A stretch of 64,000 bases of DNA from Microstegium vimineum (taxonomy: Eukaryota; Streptophyta; Magnoliopsida; Poales; Poaceae), in contig CM039140.1 of the NCBI GenBank assembly GCA_022036555.1, forward strand, positions 7,467,943 to 7,531,942. The letters run 5' to 3'. The position numbers were made by a program, and so were the translations under genes. Below, piece by piece: positions 1-15,000 of this stretch (positions are counted from its first letter, which is position 1; the number at the start of each line of letters is the position of its first letter). The notes under the pieces are model-generated. The model was not told where the DNA came from. It worked only from the letters and a program-made list of their open reading frames with translations, and made no database searches.

Positions 1-3000
1 TTTGAAAAATTTTAAGGGGGAGGTAAGGGGGATTTTTTTTTCCCCTTTTTAAAAAAATTTGAAATTTGGGTTTTTTCCCGGGGGGGTTTTTGGGTTTAAA
101 CCTTTTTTTTTTGGGCCCTTTGGGTTTCCAAATAGGGGGGGGACAAAAGGTTTTTTCCCGATCGGTAAAAAAATTTGTTACCGTTTTTTCTATCGAACAT
201 CGGGGTTTTTTCCCATTGGTTTAGTTTTCCCGAAAAAAGGAAAGTTTTAGGGTTTTCCCGGGGATGGGTGGCTTGATTGGGGGAATTTTCCCGGGGGGGG
301 AATTTTGGGGGAAGGGGTTGCCAAAATTAAGGAAAAAAAAATTTTGGGTAAAATGAAACAGGGATTTTGATGCCGGATGGAGGGGGAAAAGGGGGGGGGG
401 GGGGAAACCCCATTTGGGGTTTTAAAAAGGCAGGGGGAAAATGTTCCCCGTTTAGGGGACAAAAAAACTTTGGCCGAAAAAGGGACAAAAAAAGGGTTTT
501 TCCCGGGTTGAAACCCAAAAAGCCTGTTGTGATGGGAAATGCCCAAACTGCTGATAGAAAAAGGAAGCGCCGTTTGAAGGGGAAAAAAGGAAACCTTTTA
601 AAGGGGGAAAAAGGGGGTTTGGGCCGAGGGAAAAAAATTTTCATCTTTAAAAAGGGGGGAAAAGGGGAAAATTGGGGGATTTTTTTTTTTCCGTTTTTTA
701 ATTTTTTTAGTTTTAAAATTTTCCCGCCCCTTTTTTGACAGTTTCGTTTTTTTTCCCTTTTAAAAAATAGGATTTTCTTTTTAGGAAAGTTGGGAATTTT
801 CCATGTCTTTTTAAAAAAACCCCCCTGGTGGGGGGTTAAAAAAAAAATTTTCCCCGGGGAGGGGGTTTGTAAAGATATTTTAACCAAAAAAATCAAAAAA
901 AAAATCAATTTTTTTTATTTTTCCCTTTTCCCAAGGCCAAATTTCTATTTCCCATCGCTTTAAGTTCAAAAAACTTATTTACGAGTTTCTTAAAAGGCCC
1001 CTTGGGGGTTTTGATCCCCCTTCGATCTGCTTTTTAAACCCCGGAAAGTTCCGCTTTTAAACCCAACCTGGGGCCTTTTTGACGGGGGGGCCCAACATGT
1101 TTTGGGTGGGTTCTCGTTAAAAGCCTCTTTTTTTAACCCCTAAATAAAGCCCCGGGGTTTTGACAGGGGGAAAATTTAATCCCCGGTTTTTCCCCGGTGG
1201 GGGAATCTTGTTTTATTTTTTCGCCTTTTTCGTTTAAAAATTTTTTTTCAAATCGACGGGCCCCACCCCCCTTGGTACCCTTAATTCGGGAAAAAGGGGC
1301 CCGAGGTTTTTTCTTGGGATTTTGGAAGGGTTTTTTGTGTAAAAAAACCCATCTTTGGGGCCCCCCACCCGGGGGGGGGGCCCGGGATAATAGGGTTTTT
1401 GACCCAAGGTTAAAAAAACCCATTACAAAGCTAAATCATGGGTGAAAATTTATTTAACGCCCGGGGCCCAAAAGGCAATGTCACCCGAAATTTTTCCGAA
1501 AAGGGAATTTTGAAAAAAAAAAATAAATAAAGGGAAAGCAGGCAAAGGGAAAGCGGGTTTTAAAAGTTGCAAGCATTTTAAAATTTGGGGAAAAACCCTT
1601 TTCGGGGCCTAAAAAAACAGGAGGGGGGAAAAAGCATTTACAAAAAAACCCAAGATCCCCCTTCCCCGGGCCCGGGTAAAACTTTCGACCCCCAATCCGA
1701 TTTTAAAAAAGAAAGGAGGGGGTTAAATTTCTCCCCCTTTTTAAATCAGACTTTTTAATTACCATTTCCAAATTTGGTTTGCCCAAATTTTTTGCCGTTT
1801 TTTTAAAAATCAAATTACCCAATTTTTTTCAAAAGCAGGAAAAAAACCCCCCCGGGGTTAGGGTTGGTTCCAGGGGTATCATTAAAAATTCGGGGGAATG
1901 GGGAAATTGGGTCCAAAAAAACCCCTTTTGGCGGCCCCCCCATTTTGTTTTTCCCAAAACCTGGGGGAATTCCGGGGGAAGGGGTGGGATAAAGGCTACG
2001 CCCCGAGATCAAACCCCCCTTGAAAAGGTTTTTACTCGGGGGGAATTTTACAAACAGGGGTTGGTCGGCGAGGGTGGGGCCCCGGGAAAAACAAAGGGGA
2101 TTACCCAAAATCCCCCCCCAAAACGGGGTGGGGTTAGGGGTTTTCCAACCAAAAATCCATCTTTTGGGAACTCAAAAATTTAAATTCCAAAGGGTAGAAA
2201 AATTTACGGCGTGGAAAGGGGGCCCCAGGGGCATGGGCTTTGCTGTGCAGCCGATAAACCCGCGTTTTGGGCCTTTTATGCTAGGGGTTTCCCCCCCAAT
2301 TTTTGTCCCAATTTTGGGCCTTTTAAAAAAAGACTTTCGGGAAGGGGAATTTCCAAAAAATTTCCTTTTAAATGCCCCAACCATCGGGAAAGGGGTCCTT
2401 TCCCGGGATAAAAAAAAAAGGCCCAGTAGCTCCCAAAAAAAACCCCCTTTTTGGCGGTGAGGGAATTTTTTAAAAACCTGGATTGCTAGCACACCAAGGT
2501 GGCCCAATTTGGGGGACCCCCAAAAGGGGTTTTCCCAAAAAGGAAAACGGGGTCCCCGGTTTAAAACTTTTTCGGGCCTTGGGGGAAAAAAAATTAAACA
2601 TTTTTCTTTGAATTGAAAATCCGGGAAAGGGGGCTTGGTCGGGACCCCAAAAATTCCCAAACCCCCCAAGGTGGAAAACCCCGGGGATTAAAAATAAAAA
2701 AAACCCCCAAAAGGAGGGGAAAGAAATGGGGGAAACATAAAGGGGGTTTTAAAAATTAAAATCCCCAAAATTTAAACCCCCCAAAATGGGGGCGTTTAAA
2801 AGTGGTTCAAAAAAAACCCGGGGGGCCAAATTAAAAAATTAATTTTCAGGGGGGGTTGGTTTTGCGGGGGCCCTTGCACCATTTTTTTCCCGGCTTATTT
2901 CCCCAACAAAAAAAATTTGGGGGGGGGGCTTTAATAAAAACCACTCATACCGATAAAAAACTTTCCCCACCGTGCGTCAGAAAAAGTTTCTTTTTTGGCC

Positions 3001-6000
3001 ATATTTGGGGGGGGGGGATTAAAAAAATTTTCCCAAAAATTTAATGAAAAAAAAAACAATTCGGCATAAAAACCAAAAAAGGTTAATAGTATTTTTTATG
3101 GGGGACGCCTTTTTTTCCCCCAAAAGCATATAAATTTGGGTTTTTCCTTTTTCCCAAAACGGTAAAGGGGGCCGGTTTTTTTCAAAAAGGGTTTTTTTTG
3201 GCCCCAAGGGACGAAAAAAATGCGATGGGAAACATAAACCCGCTTCATTTTTTCCAAATTTACGGAAAAGAAAAGCCAGCAAGATAAAACGGAGGGGAGT
3301 TTGGGTTTCTGGGTCGTCTTTATTTTAATGGGGGCTTTTCACGTGGTTAAATTTCAACCAACCCAAAATTCTGTAAATTATTTGGGGGGCCCGATCGGGA
3401 GAAAATTTTTCCAAAAAAATTTTCCCTTTTTCGCGGGGTGAAACATGAAAAAAAAAAGTTTAAACCAAATTTTGGTTTTCAAGTTGGGGCAGCTTTAATG
3501 ATAAAAATCGGTAGAAAGCTTGGCCAAAAAACTCCCGGAGATGTAAAAAAAAACCAAGGGTGCAAAAAAATTGGGGGGGCTTGATGATGGGGAAAAATTG
3601 GGGCGGGTTTTGGGCCTTTTTTAAAAGGATTTACTCCCGGGGCACCTAAAAGGGGGGAAAAAAATTTTTCGTCTAAAAGGATTTTTTGGAAAATTTTGGG
3701 GAAACTTCCTTTTAAAAAAGGAAAAATTGCCGTTTTAAAAAAGGACTTTTAAAAAAATTTTAAAAACCCAAAAAAAACCACTTGAAAAAAAAAAAAAAGG
3801 TGCCCTTTTCTTTGGGGGAACCAAGGGAAGGGGTTTTCTGGTTGGGAGGGGGGGGCCCAAAAAGTATGGGCCCATTGTAAAGGGGAAAAAAAGAAAAAGG
3901 AATCGGTATTTTTGTCCTTTTTTGGCCCGGGGAAAAAGGGGCCCGGGGAAAAAGGTTTTTCCCCCTTTTTGGATATTCCCCAAGGGGGCCGGGATGGGGA
4001 ATTTTTTTAAAAATTCTTTTTGCTTCAAAAAAGGACAAATTTAAAAAGCGGGGAAAACCAAATTTTTAAAAATTTGATTAAATCAGTCAAAAGGGGCTTG
4101 GGAAGGGGATCAAGGTATTGAAAATTTTGGGCACAATGAAAACTTCTTCCACAGTCCCCAAGGGGAAATTTTGAAAAGGGCCTTTTAAGCCCAACATTTG
4201 CATTTAAAAAATTGGGATTGGGGGCGAATTTAATTTTTAAAAAAATTTCCAAACCCGGGAAGCCTTTTGGAAAACAAAACAAAAAAATTTTTTTCCCAAA
4301 AAAAACTTTGGGGGGAAAACAAATGGGGGGGATTAAAATTTTGCTAACATGGGGGAAAAGCGGGCCCAAAAAAAAAAAAAAATCGGTGGGTTTCCGAAAA
4401 AACCCAGAAAATGGGGGCGTAAAATTTAAAAAAAAAAGGGGGGATTTTTTTCCCGAGGGACAAAAAAGGGGAAAGGGGAAGTTTCCCAAAATGGGGAGTA
4501 GAAGTGGCCAGGGGGGCCCAAACCCAATGGCGTTTTTAAAATTACCCCCCCGACAACCCAAAAAAACAAAAATTTTATCGGCGTTTTGGGGGGAAAGGGG
4601 TTAACTTTATGGGCCCAGAAAGGAGGAAAAAAAAGGCGCCAGGATTTGGTTTTTAAAACAAAAAAAGGTTTTTGGGGGAGGGGGCCCTTTTTTTTTTCCA
4701 CTCGGGGAAGAGGGGGTTTTAAAGGGGAACCCACTGCGGGGAAATTTTTCCCTGATTTTTTGCAAGGGGGGTTAAAAACCTCCCCGGAAGGGGTCAAAAA
4801 AAGGGAAGGGTTTCCTTTTTGGGACGTTTCGGGGCCTAAAAAGGTTAGGGAAAAACCCGATCAGGGGGGGGGAAAAAAATTAGTGCTAAAATCGTTGGGG
4901 GGGCGGGGGCTCAAAGGCGAAACATAAAACGGGGGCTTGGAAAGGCGTTTTTGTAAAGGGAAAAAAATTTGGGGGGAATTTGGGTTTTTAATTTTGAAAG
5001 GGGAAGAAACCCAATGGGGGGGAAAATTTTTCTCTGGGGGGATAAAAAACAAAAGGGGGATTTGGTGCAAATAAAAGGGCAGTGGGGGAAACATTCCCAC
5101 CCTTTTTGGGAAAAAAAAAAATTTTTCCTAAAAATGGTGCCCCCAAGGGGTTTCGGGAAAAAAAGGGAACCAAAAAAGGGGGGGGAATTCCAGCGTGAGC
5201 GCCAAAGGGGGAATCTTTTAATTTCACAGTGGGGGATTTTCCTTTTTCAAGGGAGAAACCCTCTATTTAAAAATTTTTAGGGGGGGGGGCCGGGGAAAAC
5301 CCCAAGGGTTTAGGAACCCCTGGGGCAGAAAATTCCAATTTTGGTTTTGTTAAAATTCCCGGAGGGAAAAATTAAAGGGGGAAACTTCCCGTTTACCAAA
5401 AGAAAGGGGGCTAGGGAGATGGCCCCAAATTAAAAGGTTTTTGGGGACCCTAGGGGGCAGCGGGGTTTTTTAAAAAAAAGCCTGCCAAAGAGGGGAAAAA
5501 AGGGCAACATCCAAAGGGGGGCCTGTTTTTTCAAGGGCAAATTTTAAGGAAAAAAAAACCATTTTAAAAAAGATGCGGGGTAGAGGGTTTTGGAGCGGCG
5601 GGCCCCAATATTTTTTTGTTTTAATTTTTTTCAAAAAAAGGGCGGGGGAAAAAGGGGGGACGGGGGTTTTAAAGGAAAAAGGGGACAGCCCTTATCTGAA
5701 AAAAATTTAAAAGGCCCAATGTTTTTCCCCAAACAAAGGGAAAACCCCCTTTATGCTTTTGATTGAACCATGGGGCATTTTAAAATTTTTTTGCGGGGGG
5801 GGGACTTTTTCTTCGGGGATCAAGGGGCCCAAAGGGTTTTCCTAAAAAAATTTGGGGTTTTCCTGGGAAAAAGGGGTTTTGGGTTTTTTCTTTTACAAAT
5901 TTGGGTTTGCTTTTCCCTTCCACAATGAAACCAAAAAGCCCTTTTGAATGGGTTTTGGAAAAAAAAAAATTGGGAAATTCCATCTAGGGGTAAAAAACCT

Positions 6001-9000
6001 CGTAAAAATTTTTTGAAAATTCGGCAGGGGTGGGGAAAATTTTAGGGAGCAAAAACCAAAATTTTTTCATATTTTGGGTAAAGCTTGGTTTTACAAATTT
6101 CCTAAAAGGTTAAAAATTTTTTCCCAAACCCCTTTCCCTTTTTCCAAAGCAGTGGGTTTTTCCTGAAAAAAGGATTTTTTAAGGGAAAATTTAAAATTCC
6201 GCTGATAAAGGAAAAACCTTGGGGGGGTTTTTAACATTAAATGATTTTTTAAACAAGAAATAGATATGGGGAAAATGGTTTAGCAACCCTGGGCCCAAAA
6301 ATTTTTATATTTGCTGGGGTTTTAAGGATTCCCAATGAAAAAACAAAAATTTTGATTGATTTTTTTTTTGGAAAGGGGAATAAAAAGGGGATTGTTTTTT
6401 TTGGGGGATTAAAACGGGTTTTTCCTGGTCTGGGGGGGGGCCCGATCAAATTTGGGGAATATAGGTTTTTAACCAATCAAAATTCCTTTTTTTTCCAACC
6501 AAATCGGAAAGGCCCAATGTGTGAAGGAAAATTCCTCTTGTTTTTGTTTGGGGCCCTTTTAAAAGCGGGAAATTCCCAAAAATTTTAATTGGGGGCGGGG
6601 TTTTTATTCAAAAAAATGTCGATTATGCAAAAAATTGGGTTTTTCAAAAATGGGTTTTCCTGGGGTTTTAAAAGGGAAGGGAAAAAAAAATTTTCGGGTT
6701 TTTTATTGATTTCGGGGAAATTCTCAAAAAAAGGGCTACCCCGGGATGGAGGTTACCCGATTCCCTTTTCCAAATTTTTTTGGGTTGGGAATGCCGCTGC
6801 GGGGGACTTTTTAAAAATTCATTAGTTTCATGGATGGAAAATGTTTGGAAATAAATAAAAAATTTTTCATGGTTTGAAAAAAGGGGATATTTTTCCCAAG
6901 GGGGACTGTTTTTCAGGGGGGGGCCCGGGGTCATGCCCGGGTTTTTTTGGGGAAATTGGGTTTTCTTTAAATTTTTGGGGGTTTAAAAGAAGCGGTGCTA
7001 AAAAATTGGGGAAGGGGGATAAATTTTTTTTTTTAAAAAAGTACTCGTACTTTAGTTGAAAAAATTTTTTTTGGGGTTTGGTTGGGGGGGTTAAAAATTC
7101 CAGAAAATTTTTAAAAAAAAAAAATCTTCCCAAATTTACAAAAAAAATTTTTTGGGGAGGGGGGCAGGGGGGGGAAAATGGGTTAAAGGGATAAATTTCC
7201 TAAAAAAAAAGGTTTTTGGGTTTTTGACTTTTATGGGGGCGGTAAAATTTTTTTTGGGGTTTTTCATGGTCCCAATCAGAGGGGTTTGGGGGGATCGGCA
7301 AAAAAAATCTTTTTGGGATGTTATTAAAAAAAGGGGGTGTTTCTTCCCAAAACCAAAATTTTGAGCTGCAGCCCTTTGATGGGAAAAAAATTAAATTTTT
7401 TTTTTGGAAAAAATTTTATATCCAATTTTTCGGAAAAATTTTAAAAATTCTTTTAGCTCGTTTTTAAAAGTTAAAAGCGTTTTAAAGGGGAGTTTTAGGG
7501 GGGGAAAGAAAAAAACAAAAAAAAACTAGGGGGGGGAAAGGAAAATTAAAAAAAATTTTTTGGTAAACCCTCCTGTATTATTTTTCCAAACCTCAAAACG
7601 AAAAAAAAACCCTTTTAAAAGGTTTTGTATTTTGTTTCCCGATGAAAAGTGTTTTTCGGGTCCTTTTTTAAATTTAAAGGGAAAAAAAGGGGAAAAGGGG
7701 CTTTTTGGTTTTTATTTTTTTTGGAGCAGAAGGCTGGGGTTTTGCTAAAAAAACCGGGGTTTTTTGGGCCCATAGGGGGGATTTTTTTGTTTTATGTTTA
7801 TTTTTTCCCTTTGGGAAAAAAAATTGAGGAAATTATTTTTTTTCTCGGGGGGAATTTTACTTTTTGTCAAAAAAAGGAAGATGGGGTTAAGAAACCATGT
7901 TTTCTTTTCCCGATTTTTGGAAGGGGAGGTTGGGGCAAATGGACCCAAAGGCACTTTCAGGGGTTTGGGGTTTCTTGGTAGGGAAATGGGTTTAAAGGGC
8001 ATTTTTAAAGGGGGGTCGGGTGGGGGGCCGTTTTTTGTCCCCAAACCCATTCCCAGGTGGTGGGGTTCTTTTTTACAAATTTCTTGGGGGGGGAAACTTT
8101 TTTTTTTGAGGGGGGTCTCATGTGGGGAAAAGGCAGGGGTATCGGCATTTTTTAAATTTCTCCCCTGGGGGGGCGGGAAAGTATGAAGTTCTTTTAACCG
8201 GGATTTTTGTTTCCCCATCGAAAAAAAAAAATTGGGCTGAGAAACCGGGGACTTTTGTTAAAAAAAGGGGTTTGGGAAAAATTGCTCGGGGGAAGGGGTT
8301 ACGTCCCAAAGTTTTTGGGGGTTTCCTTTGGCGTTTTCCCTTTTTTGGTTTGGAAAAATCATTGTTTGGGGGGGGAAAACAAAGGGAAAGGGCCAAAGGG
8401 GTTTTTTTAAATTGCTTTCCCTTTAAAAAAAATTGATTGCGGGTTTTTAAGGGGATTTTCAAGGTTTTAATCCCCTTTTTGACATTTTTCCCTTTTTCCC
8501 TTAAATAAAGGGTTTGCAATGGTTTTAGCACATCGTTTAAAGGGTTTAAAAGGGGGCCAAAATTAAAGGGAAAAAATAAAATTTGGGTTTAAGGGGTTTG
8601 CCAAAATTTACGGGGGGAAAAAGAGATTTTTTGATTATTTAAAGGGAAACCCCGTCAAAAAAAAGGGTTAAAAAAACCAAAAGGGGAATTTTTCAGGGGT
8701 TACCAAAAACTGCTTCTTGATGAGGGAAATTAAATATTATGGGGGGGAACAATAAAGGAGGAAAAGATTTTGCTAAAAATGTTTTTCGGGGGAAAAAAGG
8801 GGGAATAAAAAATCTTTGATGGGGGGAAAATTTCATGGGGGGGGGTTTGGGCGGGGCCCCCAATTTCGGCTTTAAAAGATAAAAGGGAAAGGATTAGGCG
8901 AAAGGGGATATTTTTTGGGCCGACAATTCGGGGGGGAATTGTTTTTAAAAATTTTTTAAAAAGGTTTTGGCCAAATTGCCCAAGATTTTTTGGTTTAATG

Positions 9001-12000
9001 TTCAGCGGGGAAACCCTGCATTGGGAAAATTAAATTTTCCCATAATAACCCGGGGGGCCGTTCGGGGGAGGGGGGGCAAACAAAATCTAAGGGGCCCCCA
9101 ATTTAGGGGGCCCATCTAGAAAAAAGGGGCTTTTTAAAGGTTCCCTTTCCCCTTTTTGGGGCCATTTGGATTACTTTAAAAAAATTTGGGTTTTGGAAAA
9201 AAATTTTCCCTTTGGGAAAAAGGGTTTTTACTTTGGGGAAAATTTTATGTTTAAAATTTTGTAAAAAGGGGACTTTTATCTTTTTTACCGTTTTGGTTTA
9301 ATTCCTCGGGACTTTTTAGGGTTGAAAAAAGGGGGATTATTTTTTTCACATCGGGGGGGGGTTTTGATAAATTTTTGCTACCCGGGTTAAGGGGTTTTTA
9401 AAAGTTTTGAATTTTTTTATCCTTATTAGGCAAGAAAAAATTGGTCAGGCCAAAAAGCAATAAATTTAAAGGGGGGTTTTTTAAAAATTTTTTTAAAGGG
9501 CGCAAAAAATTTGGGGGGAAAAAAAAACCCTTTTAAAAAAGGGGGAAATTGTTGTGCTAAAAAAATTAAAGGAAATTTTTCCATGGGGGAAGGTTTTGGG
9601 CCATGGGGGGGTTACAAAAATTTTTCCACCGTACCCATTGGGGGTTTTAAGGGGGAACAGGGATGCTTTTTTTCCCTTTTGGGGAAAAGTAAAAAAACGG
9701 GTTTTCAAAAAAACGTTTTTGGTTTTCCCCCGGGGCCCAAAATTAACAGCCGAGGGGAATATGATTTTGGCCTTTATAAAAGGGATGAATTGGAAAATTG
9801 GGAAAGGTTAAATCGGCGGGAAAAAGGTTCAAATTAAAACTTTGGGAGGAAACAAAAAAAAAAAGGGTTTTCCCAAGGTGGAAATAAAAAGGGGGGGTTT
9901 AAAAAGAAAAGGAAATTTCCCGGAGGGTTTAAAATTTGGTGGGGGAAATTTAAATTTTTTACCGATGGGGGACAAAAAAAGGTTAAAGGGTTTTAAAAAA
10001 AGTGGTCCCTTTTAATTTTGGGGGAGGGTTTTTTTTGGGAAAAGGGGCCCAATTGTTCCTGGAAAATTTGTTTTTAAAATTTTGGGAAAACCAATTTGAA
10101 GGGGGTTTGCGTTTTCTAGGGGGCAATTAAAAAATAAATTTTTTTAAAAAAAAAAAAATTTTTTCCCATTTTTGGGGTAGGCAAAAAAGCGGGAAATAAG
10201 TTAAAAAAGTCGATGGAAAAAGGGTTGTCTTTTACGGGAAACATCGGCAAAAAGGGCATTTTTAAATTTTTAATATTAAAAAGGGTTTAAATTTTAAATT
10301 TTGTCGGGTTTTTTATTTTTTCCGCCCCACAGAAAAATTTAAAAAAAAACAAAAAAAAATTGGAAAAATTTAAAAATCGCGCGAAGGCAAATTTTGGGGT
10401 TCCCTTTTCCTTATTTTTCTCATTTTAAATTAAACAGAAAGCCCCCTAAAAATTGGCTTAATTTTTTCTTTTTTTCAAAAAGAAAAAACCCAGGGTGAGC
10501 CATCGGGCTTTTCCCTTTTTTGGGTTGCAGGGTTTTGGTGGGTCGGGAAAAGGTGAATCTTCTTCTGGTTGGGGGGGATTTTAAAAAAGCTTATTTTTTC
10601 CCTTTTCTTAAAACTCGGTACCCCAACCCTCTTCTTTTTTTTTGCCGATGGGAAGGGTAAATTTTTTCTTGTTCAAGCTCTTTTGCTGGGAAAAGCTTCT
10701 AGAGGGCCCGGGAATTGGTTTTTGTTTTTCTCGTCCGGGGGGTTTGTTTTAAAAAATTTGGGGGATTTTTTTTCTTTTTTTCGATTTTTTTTGCTTAAAA
10801 AGGCGGGTTATCCCAATGCAGGGGGTTGAAAATTTTTCGGAAAGGGTAGCTGGGGGATTTTTGGGGAAATTTTTTGCCGTTGAAGGGGGTTAGTTTTTTC
10901 AAAACCCGGAAAAGGCCCCAAAAAGGGTTTTGGCTTTTTTTTCCTTTAAAAAGTTTTCCCCTTTAAATTTTGCCACTGGGGAATTTTTGGGAAATATTTG
11001 GGGGGATTTGGTTTTTTTTGCATTTAAAATTTAGTTTTTTTGCTTGGATTTTGGGGGTTTTTTTAACCCTTTTTGCCGTTTATGACATTTTGGGAAGGGT
11101 TTGGGGGATAAAAAGTTTTTTTCTTGTCGTAAAATTTTTTGGGGAAGGGTTTTTTAGCAAAGGAGAAAAAAAAGGCTGTTGGGGGGGGTTTTTCTTGGGT
11201 CTGAAAAAAAAAAAAAAAATTTTGAATTTTTGTCAGTTAAAAAAAGTTTGGGGTATTTTAAAGATTTTATGATAATTTTTTGGGTTTTTAACCTGTTTTT
11301 AAAAAAGCATTTCCCCCCCAGGGCTTGAAAGGGAACGGGGAGGGGCTCATTTTAAAAAGGATGGGAAATTTTGGTTTTGGCGGTTTGGAAACTTGTTCTG
11401 TAGGGGGGAATGGGTTGATGCGGTTTTTAATGTGCTGACGCCTTTTGTTTTCTTTTTTTTTGTTGGGGGGAAACCCGGGGGAAAGGGGGGGTTTGCTGTT
11501 TTTTTGGGGAACGGGGGGAATTTCTTTCCTGGCACGGGTTTAGGAGGGGGTTTTTGCCGATGCAATTTTCGGGTTTTTTTGGTGTTTTGGGAAAAAAAAG
11601 GGGTTTGGAAAAAGAAAAAACCCGGTTTTGGAAGTAACGGGGTTTGATTTTTTTTTGGGCTTTTTGGTGGGAAAAAAAAACCCACTTGGGGGGGCCCTTT
11701 CCCCCTTTCGTTTTTTTTGAAACCGAGGGGGCTTGGCCCAGCCCAAAGGGTTTGGAGAAGTTTTGTATATTTGGGGGGGTTTTTTTTTTCCCGATGCCCC
11801 CGTTGGCTAAAAAAAGGGAAGCCCCTTTTTGGTGGGGATCAAAATTTTTAAAAGTAAAGAAATCGAAAAATGAGAGTTTTTTAAAGGGCCAAAAATGGAA
11901 AAAAAGGGGATTGTTACCGGGGAAAGTTTTTGGGGCCAAAGGGGGACGGCGGGCGGGCCGTTTGGGAGAAGCAAAGCCCCCCATTTGGGTTTTGGGGGCT

Positions 12001-15000
12001 TAGGCGGGGGGGGGTGATTTTGGGGGCCCTTCCGTTGCAGGGAGGGAGGTTTTAGAAAGGGAAAAACCCCTTGCTCCGTTTCCCCGTTTTTTGGGGTTCA
12101 ATCGTTTTGAAAGGGGGGAAAAAGGGGGGTTTTTTCCACTTCTCCTCTTTTTTGGGGAAAATTTGGGTTTTCATCGGCCTTTTTAAGGGGGAAAAATTTC
12201 AGGGGGGCCGAACTTTTTTGGGAAAAAAAATTGAAAAAAATAAAAAATTTAAATTTTTTTTAAAGCTTCCCGGGGCTTTTCATCGGGAAAAAATTGCAAA
12301 AAACATAAATCCAAGTGCCGATTTAGTGTGAGGGTTTGGGAAAAAAAAGTTTAAAATCTTTCCATTTTTTGGGCCCCCGGGGATTTGTAGGGATCAGTAA
12401 AAAAGGGAAAGTGGCCCCCCAAGAAGAAAAAATTTAAACTTTGGTTTAACCGGGGGCCCCTTGAAGGGGAGGGAAAACAATTTTTTCCCAAAACCCTTTA
12501 GAAAACGGGAGATGATTTTTCCTTTGGTTTTTTTTACATGGGCAAAAGCTAAAATTTTGATCGGCATTTGGGGGCCAAATTTTAAAAAAAAACTGTTTTT
12601 GGGGTTTGTTTCCCCCGTGGGGAAAATTTTAAAAAATTCGAAAGGTTGGAAAAATTTGTTTTTTTTCCTGATCGAAAGATGTTAAACGGGGGGAGGGGCC
12701 CGGGGAATAAGGGGGGGCCTTTTTAAAGGGTTTCCCTTCATTCTGTGGTATTTTTTTTCCTTTGGGTTAAAGGTTTGGGAAAAGGGGGAGGGGGGAAATT
12801 TTTTTGGTTCTTTTTAAAATAAAAGGGCCAAAAAAAATCCCTTTCCCTACAAGGGCGGGGAATTCCACATTTAGAGTTTTTGGGAAAAAAAAAACAGCCC
12901 AAATTTTGGCCCCCCTCATTAGCGTAATTTGGGGAAAAACTTTTATTTTTGGTTTTTCCCCCCAAAATTTTGAGGGGGGGGCGGGTTCCCGGGGTTTTCT
13001 TTTCCATCGGAAAAGGCCACATTTTCCCTCGGCCAGACCCCTTGGGGGAATTTTGCTGACTGAATAGACCCAAAATTGGGGGGGGGGGGGACCCTTTTGC
13101 ATAGGGGGAAATTTGGGGCCCCAAAATTTTTGGGGGGGAAAAAAAAACCCCCAGGGGCCCCCAAAGGGAATTCCAAATGGGTTCCCCTTACCCAAAAAAT
13201 TTCCCCGGGGGAAACCCAACTTGAGGGCTTTTGGGGTTTTTGGGGAGGGGAACGGGGAGGGGGGGTATGGGGCCAAAGGGGGGGAAATTTTCTTTTTTTC
13301 CGGGGGCCCCCAAAATTTGCTTAAAGGGGGGGTAATGTTGGTGGGCCCAAAATTGGTTTTTTTGCCTTTTGGGGAAAGAAAAAAAATTTTTAATTCCCCC
13401 ACATGTTGGGGGAAAAGGAAAGAATGTTCCCCTTTGGGGTTTTTTAACCGGAATTTCTTGTTGTTTTTCTGAATTTTTTCCCCCCGGGGCCCCAAAAACC
13501 GCGGGAGGGTTGGGGGGGAATTTTACCGTTTTTGGGGTTTTTTCTTTTGGGGAAAAAAAGGGGGAAGGGCCCTCACCCGGCAAAAGGGAAATATCGGGGG
13601 GCCCCAATGGGCAGGGGGGGAAACACGGCAATTTTGGGGGGGGGGAGTGGGGGTTTTCCAAATGTCGAAATAGGAATGCTTCATTGAAAATTAAACCCGG
13701 GAAATTGGGGGAGGGGGGGAAAATCACCCATGTTCTAAATTTTTGGCCTTTATCGGCAAGGGGGACAATCGGGGTTGCATTGGCAAAACTTGCGTTTTTT
13801 TGGCCCAAAAAAATTTTTTTTTGTTTTCCCAATTTCTTTTTTTAGAAAAACCGGGTTCCTTCCCCCCTTTTGGGGTTGGGGTTTGACCCAAAGTTTCGGA
13901 AAAAAATCTTTTCCATAACCTGGGGTTAAAGTTTTTTGTTTATCTGAAGGGGAATTGGGTTTGGGGGTTTCGGGGCATTGACCCTTTTTTGGGGTTGGGG
14001 GACCCAAAAAATTCCCCCATGGGCCCAAAAAAAACAAAAGATGGGGGGGGATCGTTTGGGGATTATTAATTTCGAAAACCCCTTTTTCTAATTCGGGAAA
14101 AGAAAAAAAAAAAAAAGGGAAAAAAGGAAAAGGGGGGAAAATCACGGGGAAAATTTTAAAAAGAAAATCGCGGGGGTTATGAAAAAAAAAAGGGGGGAAA
14201 AATTTAAAAACCGCGGGGGAACTTGGGAAGCTGATCCCCAAAATTGGATGGGGGGGGGTTCTTGGGGGTTTGGGGGGCCTTTTTGGGGGGGGGAAAAGGA
14301 AAAAGCCCCTGCTGGGGTTTCCCGGAAATGTTCTTTCGGGGGGGCGTTTGTGGGAGGGAGGGGGGGGGAAAGATGTGAGCTCGGGGGGGAAGGGGAAGGG
14401 GGGAGGGAGGGGTTTTTTTAAAAGGGGGCCGGAGGGGGCCAGGGGGTTTTTTTGAAAAATTTTTTTAAAAAAATTTGAAAAAGGGGTTTGGGGAAAAGGG
14501 GTTTTTTGGGTTTGGGGGGAAATTTCTTTGGGGACGATCAAAGGGGGAAATTGTGAGAAGGGAATTTTTTAAGGGGTTCCCCGCGTTTACAAAGGGGGGT
14601 TCGGGTTTTTTTTTGGGAAACCCTTGCAGTTTTTGGGCGGGGGTTAACGGGGGAAATTTTGCAGGTTTTCGGGGAAAAGGGGGAAAAATTTTTGCTGTAG
14701 AAAAAAATTTTTCGGGGCATAAAGTATTTTTTTCCCAAAATTGAAAGGGGGGGGAATTTTTTGGGGCCTTTTTGGAGGCGGGAAAACCCTTTTTTTTTAA
14801 AAGGCAGAGGGAGGGTTTGCCGATAGAGAAAAAAAATTTTTGGGGGTTTAAAAGGGAAGGGGAAAAGCTTTTAAAACCGGGGAGGGGGAGCCAAGCCCCT
14901 TGTTGCTGAAAAAGGGAAAAAAACTGTGAAAAAAAAAGGGGAAATTCCCTTTTTAGAAGGGGGGAAAGGCCTTTTGGGGGGAAAAAAGGAATTTTCCGTC

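Noticed and set aside
14101..14130. Poly-A and poly-T tracts that look like tails or terminators
   Set aside because: Runs of all four bases are equally common here, so they carry no signal.
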